The position numbers and the translations under genes were made by a program. 64,000 bases of DNA. Origin: Flavobacteriales bacterium (GTDB lineage Bacteria > Bacteroidota > Bacteroidia > Flavobacteriales > Flavobacteriaceae). Position 1 is the first letter of the stretch; each line of letters opens with the position of its first letter. Under the pieces are notes generated by a model. It ran no database searches. It was not told the DNA's origin and was given only the letters and a program-made list of their open reading frames with translations. Shown one piece after another: positions 7,734 through 16,043 of the stretch. The stretch spans positions 124,001 to 188,000 of the forward strand of contig JAFLBS010000001.1 in assembly GCA_017303755.1 (NCBI GenBank), read 5' to 3'.

Positions 7734-9653
7734 TTAAATTACAATTCCGATTACTGTTCCTTTGCTATTTGAATTTATAGTAATTTTTCCTCCTATTTCT
7801 TCTATTCTTTTTTTCATATTATTCAATCCGTTGCCCAGTTCCACAAATTCACTATCAAAGCCTTTTCCGTTGTCTTTGATTTCGATTACTACCGTTTCAT
7901 TTTGTTTGTTGACACTTACTTCAATTTCTTTGGCTTCTGAATACTTCACAGCATTGTTTACTGCTTCTTGAATGGTTCTGTAGAGATTGATTCCGATAAT
8001 GGATGAAAATTTCATATCTTTCAACGACTCATCAACATTGAATTTAAAGACAATATCTTCTTTGGCTGATTTGGCTTTTTCGATGAAATTAAAAATACGC
8101 GAACGCAAATCATCAAAAGAAAATTCATTAGTATTCATCGCCCAAATCGTATCACGAAGTTCAATGATCGTTGACTTAGTAAAATCACTTATTTTGGTGA
8201 GTTGATTGACCACGCGACTGTCGCTAATTTGATTTCCGTATTTCAAATTATCGACTGAAGAAATCACAAAAGTAAGTTGTGCGCCAATATTATCATGCAA
8301 ATCTCGGGAAATCGCCAATCGTTGTTCCTGCAATTGATTTTGAGTTTCGATTTGGGCAATGGCCGACTTGAGTTGGAATTCTTGTTCTTGCTGCTTGTTT
8401 TTGAGCTTCTGTTGACGGTAAATAAGAAATCCCAAAATCATGACGACAAAAGCCAAAAAAGACAATCCAACGATGTAACTATTTCTGGTTTTTACTTCTG
8501 CCTCTTTTTCTAAAAGCAATTTTTCTTTGACTGCGGTTTGGTATTTGGTTTCGAGTTCAACTGTTTTATTTAAAACATTCGCATCGTTGAGTTTTTTATT
8601 CAAAATAATGAATTTAGAATGGTAATAACTCACACTATCCGATTGTTTCAAATGAGCGTAAACCGGCACAAAATATTTGTAAGTAAGCAGTAGATTTTCT
8701 AGGTTATGTTCCTTTTCAAAGTAGGTTTCAAGTTGATTCAAAAGGTGTTTTGCTTCATTGAATTTACCCGAACGAATCAATTCGTCTGCGTCATTGATTT
8801 TCATCTTATAGGACATAAACTCAGATTTTATGCCTTTATTTTCATCATTATACAGATTAAAAAGCTTTTTGGACTCTTCGTATTTTTTTTGTGCTACTTT
8901 GATGTTTCCGATGTTATTGAGTGCTTTGGAATGGAATAACTTGTTGCCAGTTTGGTCGCAAATCAGTTTGCCTTTTTCATAAAATTTTAAGGCATTCAAA
9001 GTATCATTTAGCGCGAGATAAATATTACCACGGTTAATGTACATCGGACACAATGTTGCGGTAGAATTGATTTTTTCGTAGTATTTTATAGCACTCTCAC
9101 TGTATTTCATTGCTTTTTTATAATCCTTCAAATCGATCAACAAACCCGACATTGCGTTTTGAATGTTGTACTTCACTCTTTCATCATCCGTTTTATTAAC
9201 ATAATCAAGTGCTTTTAAATAGTTCTTCATGGACAGATTGTATTCATTTTGGTTGTAATACAATAATCCCATTCCGGAATATACTTTGGCTAATCCTAAA
9301 ATATCATTTTTTGCCTTTCGAATTTCGAGTACATTTTTCATGTATTTTAACGACTGATTGAAATCACCTTTTTTCAAATAGACAGTACTAACATCTCCAT
9401 AAGCTTGAGCGATAATGGTTGAATCTCCAATTTTTAGTGACTGATCAATTGCTTTTTGACCATACAACATAGCAGAATCTATAGAGATATTAGAATAATA
9501 CCACGTCAAATCAGAATAAATTGAAGCTCTTTTCTTGGGTTCAGGATTATCCTTAAGTTCTTTTTTCAAATCATCAATAATCTCTTGAGCGTTCTGTGCA
9601 GTTGCAACTAGAGCACAATTAAAAACCAATAAAAAAATCAGTACTTTTTTCAT
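7734..9653 (-). CDS. TPR sensor histidine kinase 2 (HisKA_3 family)
   Basis: A 639-residue membrane kinase with signal peptide (about 1-19, ending VATAQ), periplasmic TPR repeats (about 50-340), coiled segment, one membrane helix (about 387-408) and HisKA_3/HATPase_c domains. Phospho-acceptor His453 is in RDLHDNIGAQLTF; the G box is GNGLNNMKKRI. It starts one base after the stop of kinase 3, so the kinases form an operon. Its linker and dimerisation region is nearly identical at DNA level to that of kinase 3, while the TPR sensor is divergent. Likely partner is response regulator 2. Confidence 0.93.
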   Translation of the reverse strand: MKKVLIFLLVFNCALVATAQNAQEIIDDLKKELKDNPEPKKRASIYSDLTWYYSNISIDSAMLYGQKAIDQSLKIGDSTIIAQAYGDVSTVYLKKGDFNQSLKYMKNVLEIRKAKNDILGLAKVYSGMGLLYYNQNEYNLSMKNYLKALDYVNKTDDERVKYNIQNAMSGLLIDLKDYKKAMKYSESAIKYYEKINSTATLCPMYINRGNIYLALNDTLNALKFYEKGKLICDQTGNKLFHSKALNNIGNIKVAQKKYEESKKLFNLYNDENKGIKSEFMSYKMKINDADELIRSGKFNEAKHLLNQLETYFEKEHNLENLLLTYKYFVPVYAHLKQSDSVSYYHSKFIILNKKLNDANVLNKTVELETKYQTAVKEKLLLEKEAEVKTRNSYIVGLSFLAFVVMILGFLIYRQQKLKNKQQEQEFQLKSAIAQIETQNQLQEQRLAISRDLHDNIGAQLTFVISSVDNLKYGNQISDSRVVNQLTKISDFTKSTIIELRDTIWAMNTNEFSFDDLRSRIFNFIEKAKSAKEDIVFKFNVDESLKDMKFSSIIGINLYRTIQEAVNNAVKYSEAKEIEVSVNKQNETVVIEIKDNGKGFDSEFVELGNGLNNMKKRIEEIGGKITINSNSKGTVIGIVI

Positions 9654-9654
9654 C

Positions 9655-11514
9655 TTAGCCTATCCCTATATTTATCGTAGTTCCTGTATTTTGCGCTGAA
9701 ACCAATTCAAAAGTTCCTCCCACATCTTCAATTCTTTTTTTCATATTTTGAATACCATTCCCTAAATCGGCTGTATCCAAATCAAAACCTTTTCCATCGT
9801 CTTGAATGGTGATTTCAATTTGATTGTTTACTTTTTCAACTTCAACGGTGATGTTTTTGGCATCAGAATATTTTATTGCGTTATTGATGGCTTCTTGAAT
9901 CACTCTATACACATTGATTCCTACTAACGAAGTGAATCTAGTATCGCTCAACTGATTATCAACATTGAATTTAAACCGCACATCTTCTTTGGCTGATTTG
10001 GCTTTCTCGATGAAATTAAAAATACGCGAACGCAAATCGTCAAACGAAAATTCATTGTTGTTCATCGCCCAAATCGTGTCGCGGAGTTCAATAATCGTCG
10101 ACTTAGTAAAATCGCTTATTTTGGTGAGTTGATTGACCACGCGACTGTCGCTGATTTGATTTCCGTATTTCAAATTATCGACTGAAGAAATCACAAAAGT
10201 AAGTTGTGCGCCAATGTTATCATGTAAATCACGGGAAATGGCCAATCGTTGTTCTTGTAATTGATTTTGAGTTTCAATTTGAGCAATGGCCGATTTGAGT
10301 TGGAATTCCTGCTCTTGCTGTTTGTTTTTGAGTTTTTGTTGACGGTAAATAAGGAAACCTATTAGAATAGAAAACAACGACAAAATTGAAATCACAATGA
10401 TCCATGTGCTTTTTCGTTTGCTTTCGGCCTCTTTTTCGGCTATGAGTTTTTCCTTCTTAACCGTTTGATATTTTGTTTCTAACTCATTAATATCTTTGAT
10501 TTTGGCTACTTCCTTAACACTGTCTTTCAGTTTATAAAACTCGGCCATTTTTTTATTCGCTTGAGCGAAATCACCAATACCTTCATAGTAAATTTTATAA
10601 TTATCTAAAGCGGCCAAAGTTACATCAACCACTTTAGTTTTTTGTGAAAGAACATAAGCGCTATCGATGAACTTTTTAGCTTTTGGATACTGTTTTGTTT
10701 CCAAATACACAAGAGCAATACTATTATAACTCTCAGAAGCACCAGAAAAATTCTTCAATTGGCGTTCGATTTCGGCTGATTTTTCAAAGTAGTATAAGGC
10801 TGAATCAATCACCCCAAGATAGTAATGAACCGAACCTACATTATTCAATGATTCGGCTATTCCTTTTCGGTCTTTGAGTACTTCTTCTATTTTCAATGAT
10901 TTTCTGAAATACGCCATTGATTGTGTTAAGCTGTCTTGGCTCGCCAAAGCAATAGCCAAATTATTGTACGATTCTGACAATCCTTTTTTATCATTGACCT
11001 GAGTAAATAATTGCATTGATTTTTTGTGGTAAATTTTGGCTTTGTCGTATTGCTCCAACGAACTGAAAACCATTCCAATGTTGTTATCAACAGTTGCTTG
11101 TCGTTTGATGTCTTTTTTGGCTTCGTATACTTTTAAAGCTTTTAAATAGTAGTTTATCGATTCTTTATACAATCCTAGTGAGCGATTACATGCACCAATA
11201 TTATTGTAAATTGAAGCTTTTGTCAATTCTTCTTTGGCCTTATTTAGCACACTCAACGACAATTTTTTTGACTCTAAAAACTTCCCATTGATTCGGATGA
11301 TAATGGCTCGGTTGTTCAGCGTAAGCGCGATTAACTCATCATCATTTGACTCAAGCGCTTTTTTTTCGGCTTTTTTCAATAAACTCAATGCCTTATCCGG
11401 TTGTGACAAATAGATTTCCATTGCCTTATCATTGATGGCACGACAACTCATTTTATCAGTGTTTTGAGCAGACAATGAAAATGAGAGTAATAATAAAAGT
11501 AAATATCGTTTCAT
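9655..11514 (-). CDS. TPR sensor histidine kinase 3 (HisKA_3 family)
   Basis: A 619-residue membrane kinase with a short signal peptide (about 1-16, FSLSAQ), a regular TPR array (about 25-320), a membrane helix (about 366-386) and a HisKA_3/HATPase_c module with phospho-acceptor His431 and the motif GNGIQNMKKRI. Only one base separates it from each neighbouring kinase gene, indicating translational coupling within one transcript. Its sensor differs from those of kinases 2 and 4, so the operon may feed several inputs into one regulator. Confidence 0.93.
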   Translation of the reverse strand: MKRYLLLLLLSFSLSAQNTDKMSCRAINDKAMEIYLSQPDKALSLLKKAEKKALESNDDELIALTLNNRAIIIRINGKFLESKKLSLSVLNKAKEELTKASIYNNIGACNRSLGLYKESINYYLKALKVYEAKKDIKRQATVDNNIGMVFSSLEQYDKAKIYHKKSMQLFTQVNDKKGLSESYNNLAIALASQDSLTQSMAYFRKSLKIEEVLKDRKGIAESLNNVGSVHYYLGVIDSALYYFEKSAEIERQLKNFSGASESYNSIALVYLETKQYPKAKKFIDSAYVLSQKTKVVDVTLAALDNYKIYYEGIGDFAQANKKMAEFYKLKDSVKEVAKIKDINELETKYQTVKKEKLIAEKEAESKRKSTWIIVISILSLFSILIGFLIYRQQKLKNKQQEQEFQLKSAIAQIETQNQLQEQRLAISRDLHDNIGAQLTFVISSVDNLKYGNQISDSRVVNQLTKISDFTKSTIIELRDTIWAMNNNEFSFDDLRSRIFNFIEKAKSAKEDVRFKFNVDNQLSDTRFTSLVGINVYRVIQEAINNAIKYSDAKNITVEVEKVNNQIEITIQDDGKGFDLDTADLGNGIQNMKKRIEDVGGTFELVSAQNTGTTINIGIG

Positions 11515-11515
11515 T

Positions 11516-13444
11516 TTAATTTATTAAAAGAGTTATGGTCGTTCCTTTATCAATTTCAGATTTCAAATCAAAACTTCCTCCCACATCTTCAATTCGCTTT
11601 TTCATGTTCTGAATTCCGTTTCCTAAATCGGCCGAATCCAAATTAAAACCTTTACCATCGTCTTGAATGGTGATTTTAATTTGATTGTTGATTTTCTGAA
11701 CCTCAACGGTAATAGTTGCGGCTTCTGCGTATTTCATCGCATTATTGATGGCTTCTTGAATGGTTCGATAGACATTGATTCCGACTAATGAAGTGAATTT
11801 TTTGTCGTTCAACTGATGATCAACATTGAATCGGAAAAGCACTTCTTCTTGGGCTGATTTTGCCTTTTCGATGAAATTAAAAATACGCGAACGTAAATCG
11901 TCAAACGAAAACTCATTTTTATTCATCGCCCAAATGGTATCGCGAAGTTCAATAATCGTTGATTTGGTGAAATCACTAATTTTGGTCAATTGATTAACAA
12001 TTTTGTTGTCGCTAATCTGATTTCCGTATTTTAAATTATCAACTGAAGAAATCACAAAAGTGAGTTGTGCACCAATGTTATCATGTAAATCTCTTGAAAT
12101 GGAAAGACGTTGTTCGTGTAATTGATTCTGAGTTTCTATTTCTTTGATGGCTGATTTCAATTGAAACTCTTGCTCTTGTTGTTTATTTTTGAGTTTCTGT
12201 TGACGGTAAATCAAATACCCGATAACAATTAAAGCCAAAGAAACCAACGATAAAATCTGAAACTGCGTATTTTTCTTTTTGATTTGAAGTTCGCTTTCAG
12301 CTATTTTATTTTTCGAAATCAGTAGCTCTTTTTCCTTTTTTTCAGTTTCGTAAATGGTTTTGAATTCGGCCGCCGCAATTTCCTTTCGCTCATTAATCAA
12401 ATTTTTATAAACCTTTGTGTATTTTTCGGTGTATTCATAAGCGTTTTTAAAATCTGATTTTTCTCGGTAAAAATCAATCAGCAATTTATAGGCTTTTAAT
12501 ATTCCTGGATTGTAATTTACTTTTTCAGCCGTTGAAATACTTTTCGCTGCAAAGGAAATTACATCAGATGGGTTTTTCGAAAAAATAGACAACTGAGCTA
12601 AATTAGCATACGAATCGGATATTTGTTTTTCATTTTTATGGATTAAATCCAATTTCAGACATTCATTAAAATAATATCGTGCACTGTCCAATCGGTTAGT
12701 AAACATAAAACAATTGGCTTTGTTATCTAAAAAAGTAACTTTTAAATTATCCGATTTAATTTGTTCACACAATTTCAATCCTTCTTCATCAATTTTCAAT
12801 GCCTCATCGATGTTTCCACTCATTCCTTGCAAATTAGCCATGGTATGAATGGCAATTAAATAATGCGGACTAGTTTTATGATCCTTCAAATATTTTGTTG
12901 CATTCAATAATTGATTTTTGGCTTGATCCAATTCGTCTTTTTGCAAATACAATTGACCTAGATTGGCATACATACCGCCAATCATGACTGAGTCTTTGAT
13001 TTTTTCTGCAATTTTTAATGCTGTCAAAAGGTTTTTTAACGACTTCTCATAATCTCCTGTGTGTTTATAATAATTTCCTAAGCCAGCATAAGCCGACACA
13101 AACAAACTATCTGTTTTAGAATTTTTCAATAAGTTTATGGAAGTATTATAGTTTTTAAACGATAAACTATCGTTGTTGATGGAATTGTAGTAAATTCCTT
13201 GAGCAATATGACCGATTGCCCTAAATTCGCCCGTTTCGTTAGTTGTCAACGACTGAATACTATCAGCATAATTTTTTATTAGAAAATGGTTTTTATTGCG
13301 GAGTGATTTGGCAATTCTGAACCATTCGATGATTTGCTTTTGGTTTTTAGTATGTTCTATCGACTCTTTTTTTTCCTCATTTTTCTTCTGGCATGAAACC
13401 AAAAGCATCACTATCAACACAAATGCAATACTATTTCTAATCAT
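11516..13444 (-). CDS. TPR sensor histidine kinase 4 (HisKA_3 family), lipoprotein-type signal
   Basis: A 642-residue kinase. Its N-terminus is a lipoprotein-like signal (lipobox LLVSC near residue 18), unlike the Sec signals of its paralogs; whether it is cleaved and lipidated is unproven. TPR repeats span about 60-350, a membrane helix about 394-412 and HisKA_3/HATPase_c thereafter, with phospho-acceptor His454 and G box GNGIQNMKKRI. It is the first kinase of the three-kinase operon, 27 bases after the small membrane protein gene. Confidence 0.93.
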   Translation of the reverse strand: MIRNSIAFVLIVMLLVSCQKKNEEKKESIEHTKNQKQIIEWFRIAKSLRNKNHFLIKNYADSIQSLTTNETGEFRAIGHIAQGIYYNSINNDSLSFKNYNTSINLLKNSKTDSLFVSAYAGLGNYYKHTGDYEKSLKNLLTALKIAEKIKDSVMIGGMYANLGQLYLQKDELDQAKNQLLNATKYLKDHKTSPHYLIAIHTMANLQGMSGNIDEALKIDEEGLKLCEQIKSDNLKVTFLDNKANCFMFTNRLDSARYYFNECLKLDLIHKNEKQISDSYANLAQLSIFSKNPSDVISFAAKSISTAEKVNYNPGILKAYKLLIDFYREKSDFKNAYEYTEKYTKVYKNLINERKEIAAAEFKTIYETEKKEKELLISKNKIAESELQIKKKNTQFQILSLVSLALIVIGYLIYRQQKLKNKQQEQEFQLKSAIKEIETQNQLHEQRLSISRDLHDNIGAQLTFVISSVDNLKYGNQISDNKIVNQLTKISDFTKSTIIELRDTIWAMNKNEFSFDDLRSRIFNFIEKAKSAQEEVLFRFNVDHQLNDKKFTSLVGINVYRTIQEAINNAMKYAEAATITVEVQKINNQIKITIQDDGKGFNLDSADLGNGIQNMKKRIEDVGGSFDLKSEIDKGTTITLLIN

Positions 13445-13471
13445 AAAATCATTATTTACTTTATGTTAAAG

Positions 13472-13753
13472 TTAATTATAATTTCTATTCGAAATAATAT
13501 CAATGAAAACTTTTTGCAGTTCAACCACTTCATCGCCCAACGCTTTCATGTCTTTAGAATAATTAGTTTTATATTCCGTTGAAATAATTACTTTATCATT
13601 TAGGAGTTGTTGCTTGGAATGCAATGAAGAAATGATTCCTTGTAATTTAGTCATAGTAGCAGAATGTTCTTCCTTTATTTTATTGTTTTGGATGAACAAA
13701 TAAAAGATGACTGAAAGCAGAATTAAAATTAATGTTAGGAGAATATAAATCAT
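13472..13753 (-). CDS. Small membrane-anchored coiled-coil protein heading the kinase operon
   Basis: About 93 residues: one N-terminal membrane helix (MIYILLTLILILLSVIFYLF) then a charged, heptad-like cytoplasmic or periplasmic helix rich in Lys, Glu and Gln. An in-frame ATG at 13765 would add four residues (MAFF), but it lies in the 3' arm of a terminator hairpin and only about 6 bases from the predicted transcript start; the ATG at 13753 gives a leader of about 18 bases, like the other operator promoters, so I prefer it. No known family recognised. Its position suggests a role in kinase assembly or signalling. Confidence 0.7.
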   Translation of the reverse strand: MIYILLTLILILLSVIFYLFIQNNKIKEEHSATMTKLQGIISSLHSKQQLLNDKVIISTEYKTNYSKDMKALGDEVVELQKVFIDIISNRNYN

Positions 13754-13796
13754 AAAAAAAGCCATTAAATCAATACAAATTTGAGCTAATGGCTTT
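13754..13796 (-). terminator. Intrinsic terminator of the DUF4230 gene
   Basis: On the minus strand AAAGCCATTA and TAATGGCTTT form a perfect 10-bp stem around a 19-base loop, followed by seven Ts. It lies 28 bases beyond the stop of the DUF4230 gene. The next gene's -7 box lies mostly in its loop. Confidence 0.8.
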
Positions 13797-13822
13797 GGTT
13801 TTACAATACGTAAAACAACGTA
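13776..13822 (-). promoter_or_regulatory. Operator 4 plus -7-like box driving the kinase operon
   Basis: CAAATTTG (13776-13783; one mismatch to TAnnTTTG) lies 23 bases from TACG-N8-CGTA (13807-13822). The predicted start near 13772 would begin transcription just upstream of the small membrane protein and kinases 4, 3 and 2. Placement inside the upstream terminator means the promoter and terminator share DNA. Confidence 0.65.
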
Positions 13823-13823
13823 T

Positions 13824-14507
13824 TTAATTGGCGAAATTTTTGAGTGTTTGTTCGGTTTTCACTTCTTCACCGTTGTATTTTAATGTCCAACCCATCGAAT
13901 TAGTGACAATTAAAATCTTAGACAATTCGCTTATCAATCGGTTTTTGGCATTCGATTTTAGAGTTGATTTTTCTATTTTCTTGGCCAAATTTTCCTTAGC
14001 GATTTTGTTGATTTTATTGTAGTCATTTCCTGTAAATTCGTTGAATGTACTTTGTTCGACGTCGTAGTATTTAATATCGGGACTGATTTTCAACTCTTCT
14101 TCGGGAATACTTTTGATGGTTACTGTTTTGTTTTTGGCATCGATGTCGTATTTCACTTTACTCAAATCAAAACTCACGGTCACATCGGCATTGATGATAA
14201 CGAGCGCTTTTTTATCGAAAGTAATTAAATCCCCTAAGTATTTTTTTTGGTCTTTATAGGTCATTACTTCCGAAAAATGACCTTCGGTAACTACCAATTT
14301 ACCCACGTTTTTAATTTGTTGCTGAATCAAAGCCGTGTCGTATTCAACCGTTGAAGTATCTTTTTTTACTGTAACCAACTGATAAATCAAAAAGGCAATT
14401 ACAGCAAATAAAATCACATACGTTATCTTACTTGAGCGCAACAATGCTTGAACTAAAGGTGTTACTACATTTTTAACATCGGTTTCGGTCGAAGTTTGAC
14501 GAGTCAT
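13824..14507 (-). CDS. DUF4230 family membrane-anchored protein
   Basis: A 227-residue protein with one membrane helix (about 29-48) and a long soluble domain containing the DUF4230 pattern: TALIQQQIKNVGKLVVTEGHF, then a DADVTVSFDLSK-like strand (INADVTVSFDLSKVKYDID) and TVKSIPEEEL-like segment. The family is widespread and uncharacterised. The gene has a clear terminator downstream, and no operator dyad was found in its short 5' gap. Confidence 0.82.
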   Translation of the reverse strand: MTRQTSTETDVKNVVTPLVQALLRSSKITYVILFAVIAFLIYQLVTVKKDTSTVEYDTALIQQQIKNVGKLVVTEGHFSEVMTYKDQKKYLGDLITFDKKALVIINADVTVSFDLSKVKYDIDAKNKTVTIKSIPEEELKISPDIKYYDVEQSTFNEFTGNDYNKINKIAKENLAKKIEKSTLKSNAKNRLISELSKILIVTNSMGWTLKYNGEEVKTEQTLKNFAN

Positions 14508-14552
14508 AAATTAGAATTTGACACGAAGATATAAAAAATACCCTTTTGAAGT

Positions 14553-15977
14553 CTATTTTAAACTCATCAAAACCGAAGTAGGCAACGAAATCATCATCAC
14601 TTGAACGGTGCCGTCAATTGTAGTTGAGAAGTACAATGTTTCATTTTTTTCATCATAAAAAGGCTGACCTTCAAAATTATTGGTGTTGATTTTACTTCCT
14701 AAATTGATCGGTTCGCTCCAGTTTTTCCAAGTATCATCCAAACGAAAAGAGACAAAAATATCTTTGTTTCCGTAAGAACTGAATCCATCCGAAGCAAACA
14801 TCAACGTTTTCCCATCAGAAAGCAGTTGTGGCATGGATTCGTCGGCTGCCGAATTGATTACTTTTCCCATATTCTGAAGAAAACCATAGGTTCCGTCGTC
14901 TTTTCGGGTTGCAAAATACAAATCGGTTCCACCTTGAGTAAAATCGGTTTCAATTGACATTACAAACACTTTTAAGTCGTGCGTCATTGTAGCATCACTG
15001 TAATCATCATAATTATTGTACGCCGAAATCTTGAGTTGTCCCAGCGATTGATACGAACCATTTTTGTTTTCAAACAATTCGAAACCACAATCATTTGTGC
15101 CTCGAGTATAACTTGAACCGCCTTTTAAAAGATAATTTTCGTTAGCATAATCTATATAATTATACGAATCACCTGTATTGAGTTGGGTTTCGAGTTTTTT
15201 GTTGGCCCATTTGTCATTGACTTTGGTATACGAATAAATAACCTCTTTGTCGTTTTCATAATTGGTCACAAACAGTTTGTTTTCTGAAGGTAAAATGTAG
15301 GGAATACTTTGATTGAATCCACCTAAATCAAGAACTGTTGGTTTTTGCAGATTTTCTAAATTGGGTCTTGAATTGACTTTAGGTTCGATGGGTTCAGCCG
15401 AATCGGATATTCCGATGGCGTCAATTTGTTTTTGGCCTGGTAATAATGCAAAACTAAATTCTACTTTTACCGCCACAACTCCCGAAACTGCATTGTCTAA
15501 AACAACATACTCTACTCCAGGATTGAAAATATCGGGCGCTTCCTGAATTTTTCTTCTTTTCCGACCAAAATAATAGTGCCGATCTCCAGATAATGTAGCT
15601 CTGTAAACTGGCGTTTTGTAATCGGGTTTTCGTCCCCAAACCGCTTCAAATTTTTCACCATCGGTAGAAACCCAAACGCGTGTCACACAACCGGCGTTTA
15701 AATTTTCAAAAATGGCAACTTGTTTTACAGTTTGCGGAGTTTCAAATCCGACGATGACAATTTCTCTTCCATCGAGTGCGTTTTTTGGCGTCCAAGCATT
15801 CGGACTGTAACCACCTTGCGGAAAAGCATCGGGTTTACCCAAAATGCGTTTGATTCCGAATTGCTTTCCTCCTAAATCAGACGAATATTTGATTAGTTTA
15901 CTTGCCCATTGTACTTGTTGGGCATTGACTGAAAACAGAACAAAGAGAATAGAAAATAGAAAATAGACTTTTTTCAT
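14553..15977 (-). CDS. Secreted PD40 beta-propeller protein with discoidin-like N-terminus
   Basis: About 474 residues from the ATG at 15977, where MKKVYFLFSILFVLFSVNAQ is a standard signal peptide; an in-frame ATG 33 bases upstream would only add residues before the signal. The N-terminal part (about 20-200) resembles an F5/8-type ligand-binding sandwich (NAWTPK, VKQVAIFENLNAG). The rest has WD40-like PD40 blades, e.g. DESMPQLLSDGKTLMFASDG and GKDIFVSF-like NKDIFVSFRLDDTW. Blades of this type occur in OmpA/gliding-associated proteins. No peptidoglycan-binding OmpA domain is present. Confidence 0.8.
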   Translation of the reverse strand: MKKVYFLFSILFVLFSVNAQQVQWASKLIKYSSDLGGKQFGIKRILGKPDAFPQGGYSPNAWTPKNALDGREIVIVGFETPQTVKQVAIFENLNAGCVTRVWVSTDGEKFEAVWGRKPDYKTPVYRATLSGDRHYYFGRKRRKIQEAPDIFNPGVEYVVLDNAVSGVVAVKVEFSFALLPGQKQIDAIGISDSAEPIEPKVNSRPNLENLQKPTVLDLGGFNQSIPYILPSENKLFVTNYENDKEVIYSYTKVNDKWANKKLETQLNTGDSYNYIDYANENYLLKGGSSYTRGTNDCGFELFENKNGSYQSLGQLKISAYNNYDDYSDATMTHDLKVFVMSIETDFTQGGTDLYFATRKDDGTYGFLQNMGKVINSAADESMPQLLSDGKTLMFASDGFSSYGNKDIFVSFRLDDTWKNWSEPINLGSKINTNNFEGQPFYDEKNETLYFSTTIDGTVQVMMISLPTSVLMSLK

Positions 15978-15990
15978 GATAATTGATTTT

Positions 15991-16024
15991 AAAAAAAGGG
16001 TTGCTACCACAAAAGTAACAACCC
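15991..16024 (-). terminator. Intrinsic terminator of the PQQ-propeller gene
   Basis: GGGTTGTTAC and GTAGCAACCC form a 10-bp stem with one G-U pair and a 7-base loop, followed by seven Ts on the minus strand, 20 bases past the propeller gene stop. It isolates that gene from the PD40 gene downstream. Confidence 0.82.
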
Positions 16025-16043
16025 CGAATAAAGCTAATAACCT

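Noticed and set aside
16010..16017. TACTTTTG as a -7 box of the PD40 gene
   Set aside because: It overlaps the loop and the 3' arm of the intrinsic terminator at 15991-16024; no upstream dyad or TTG accompanies it.
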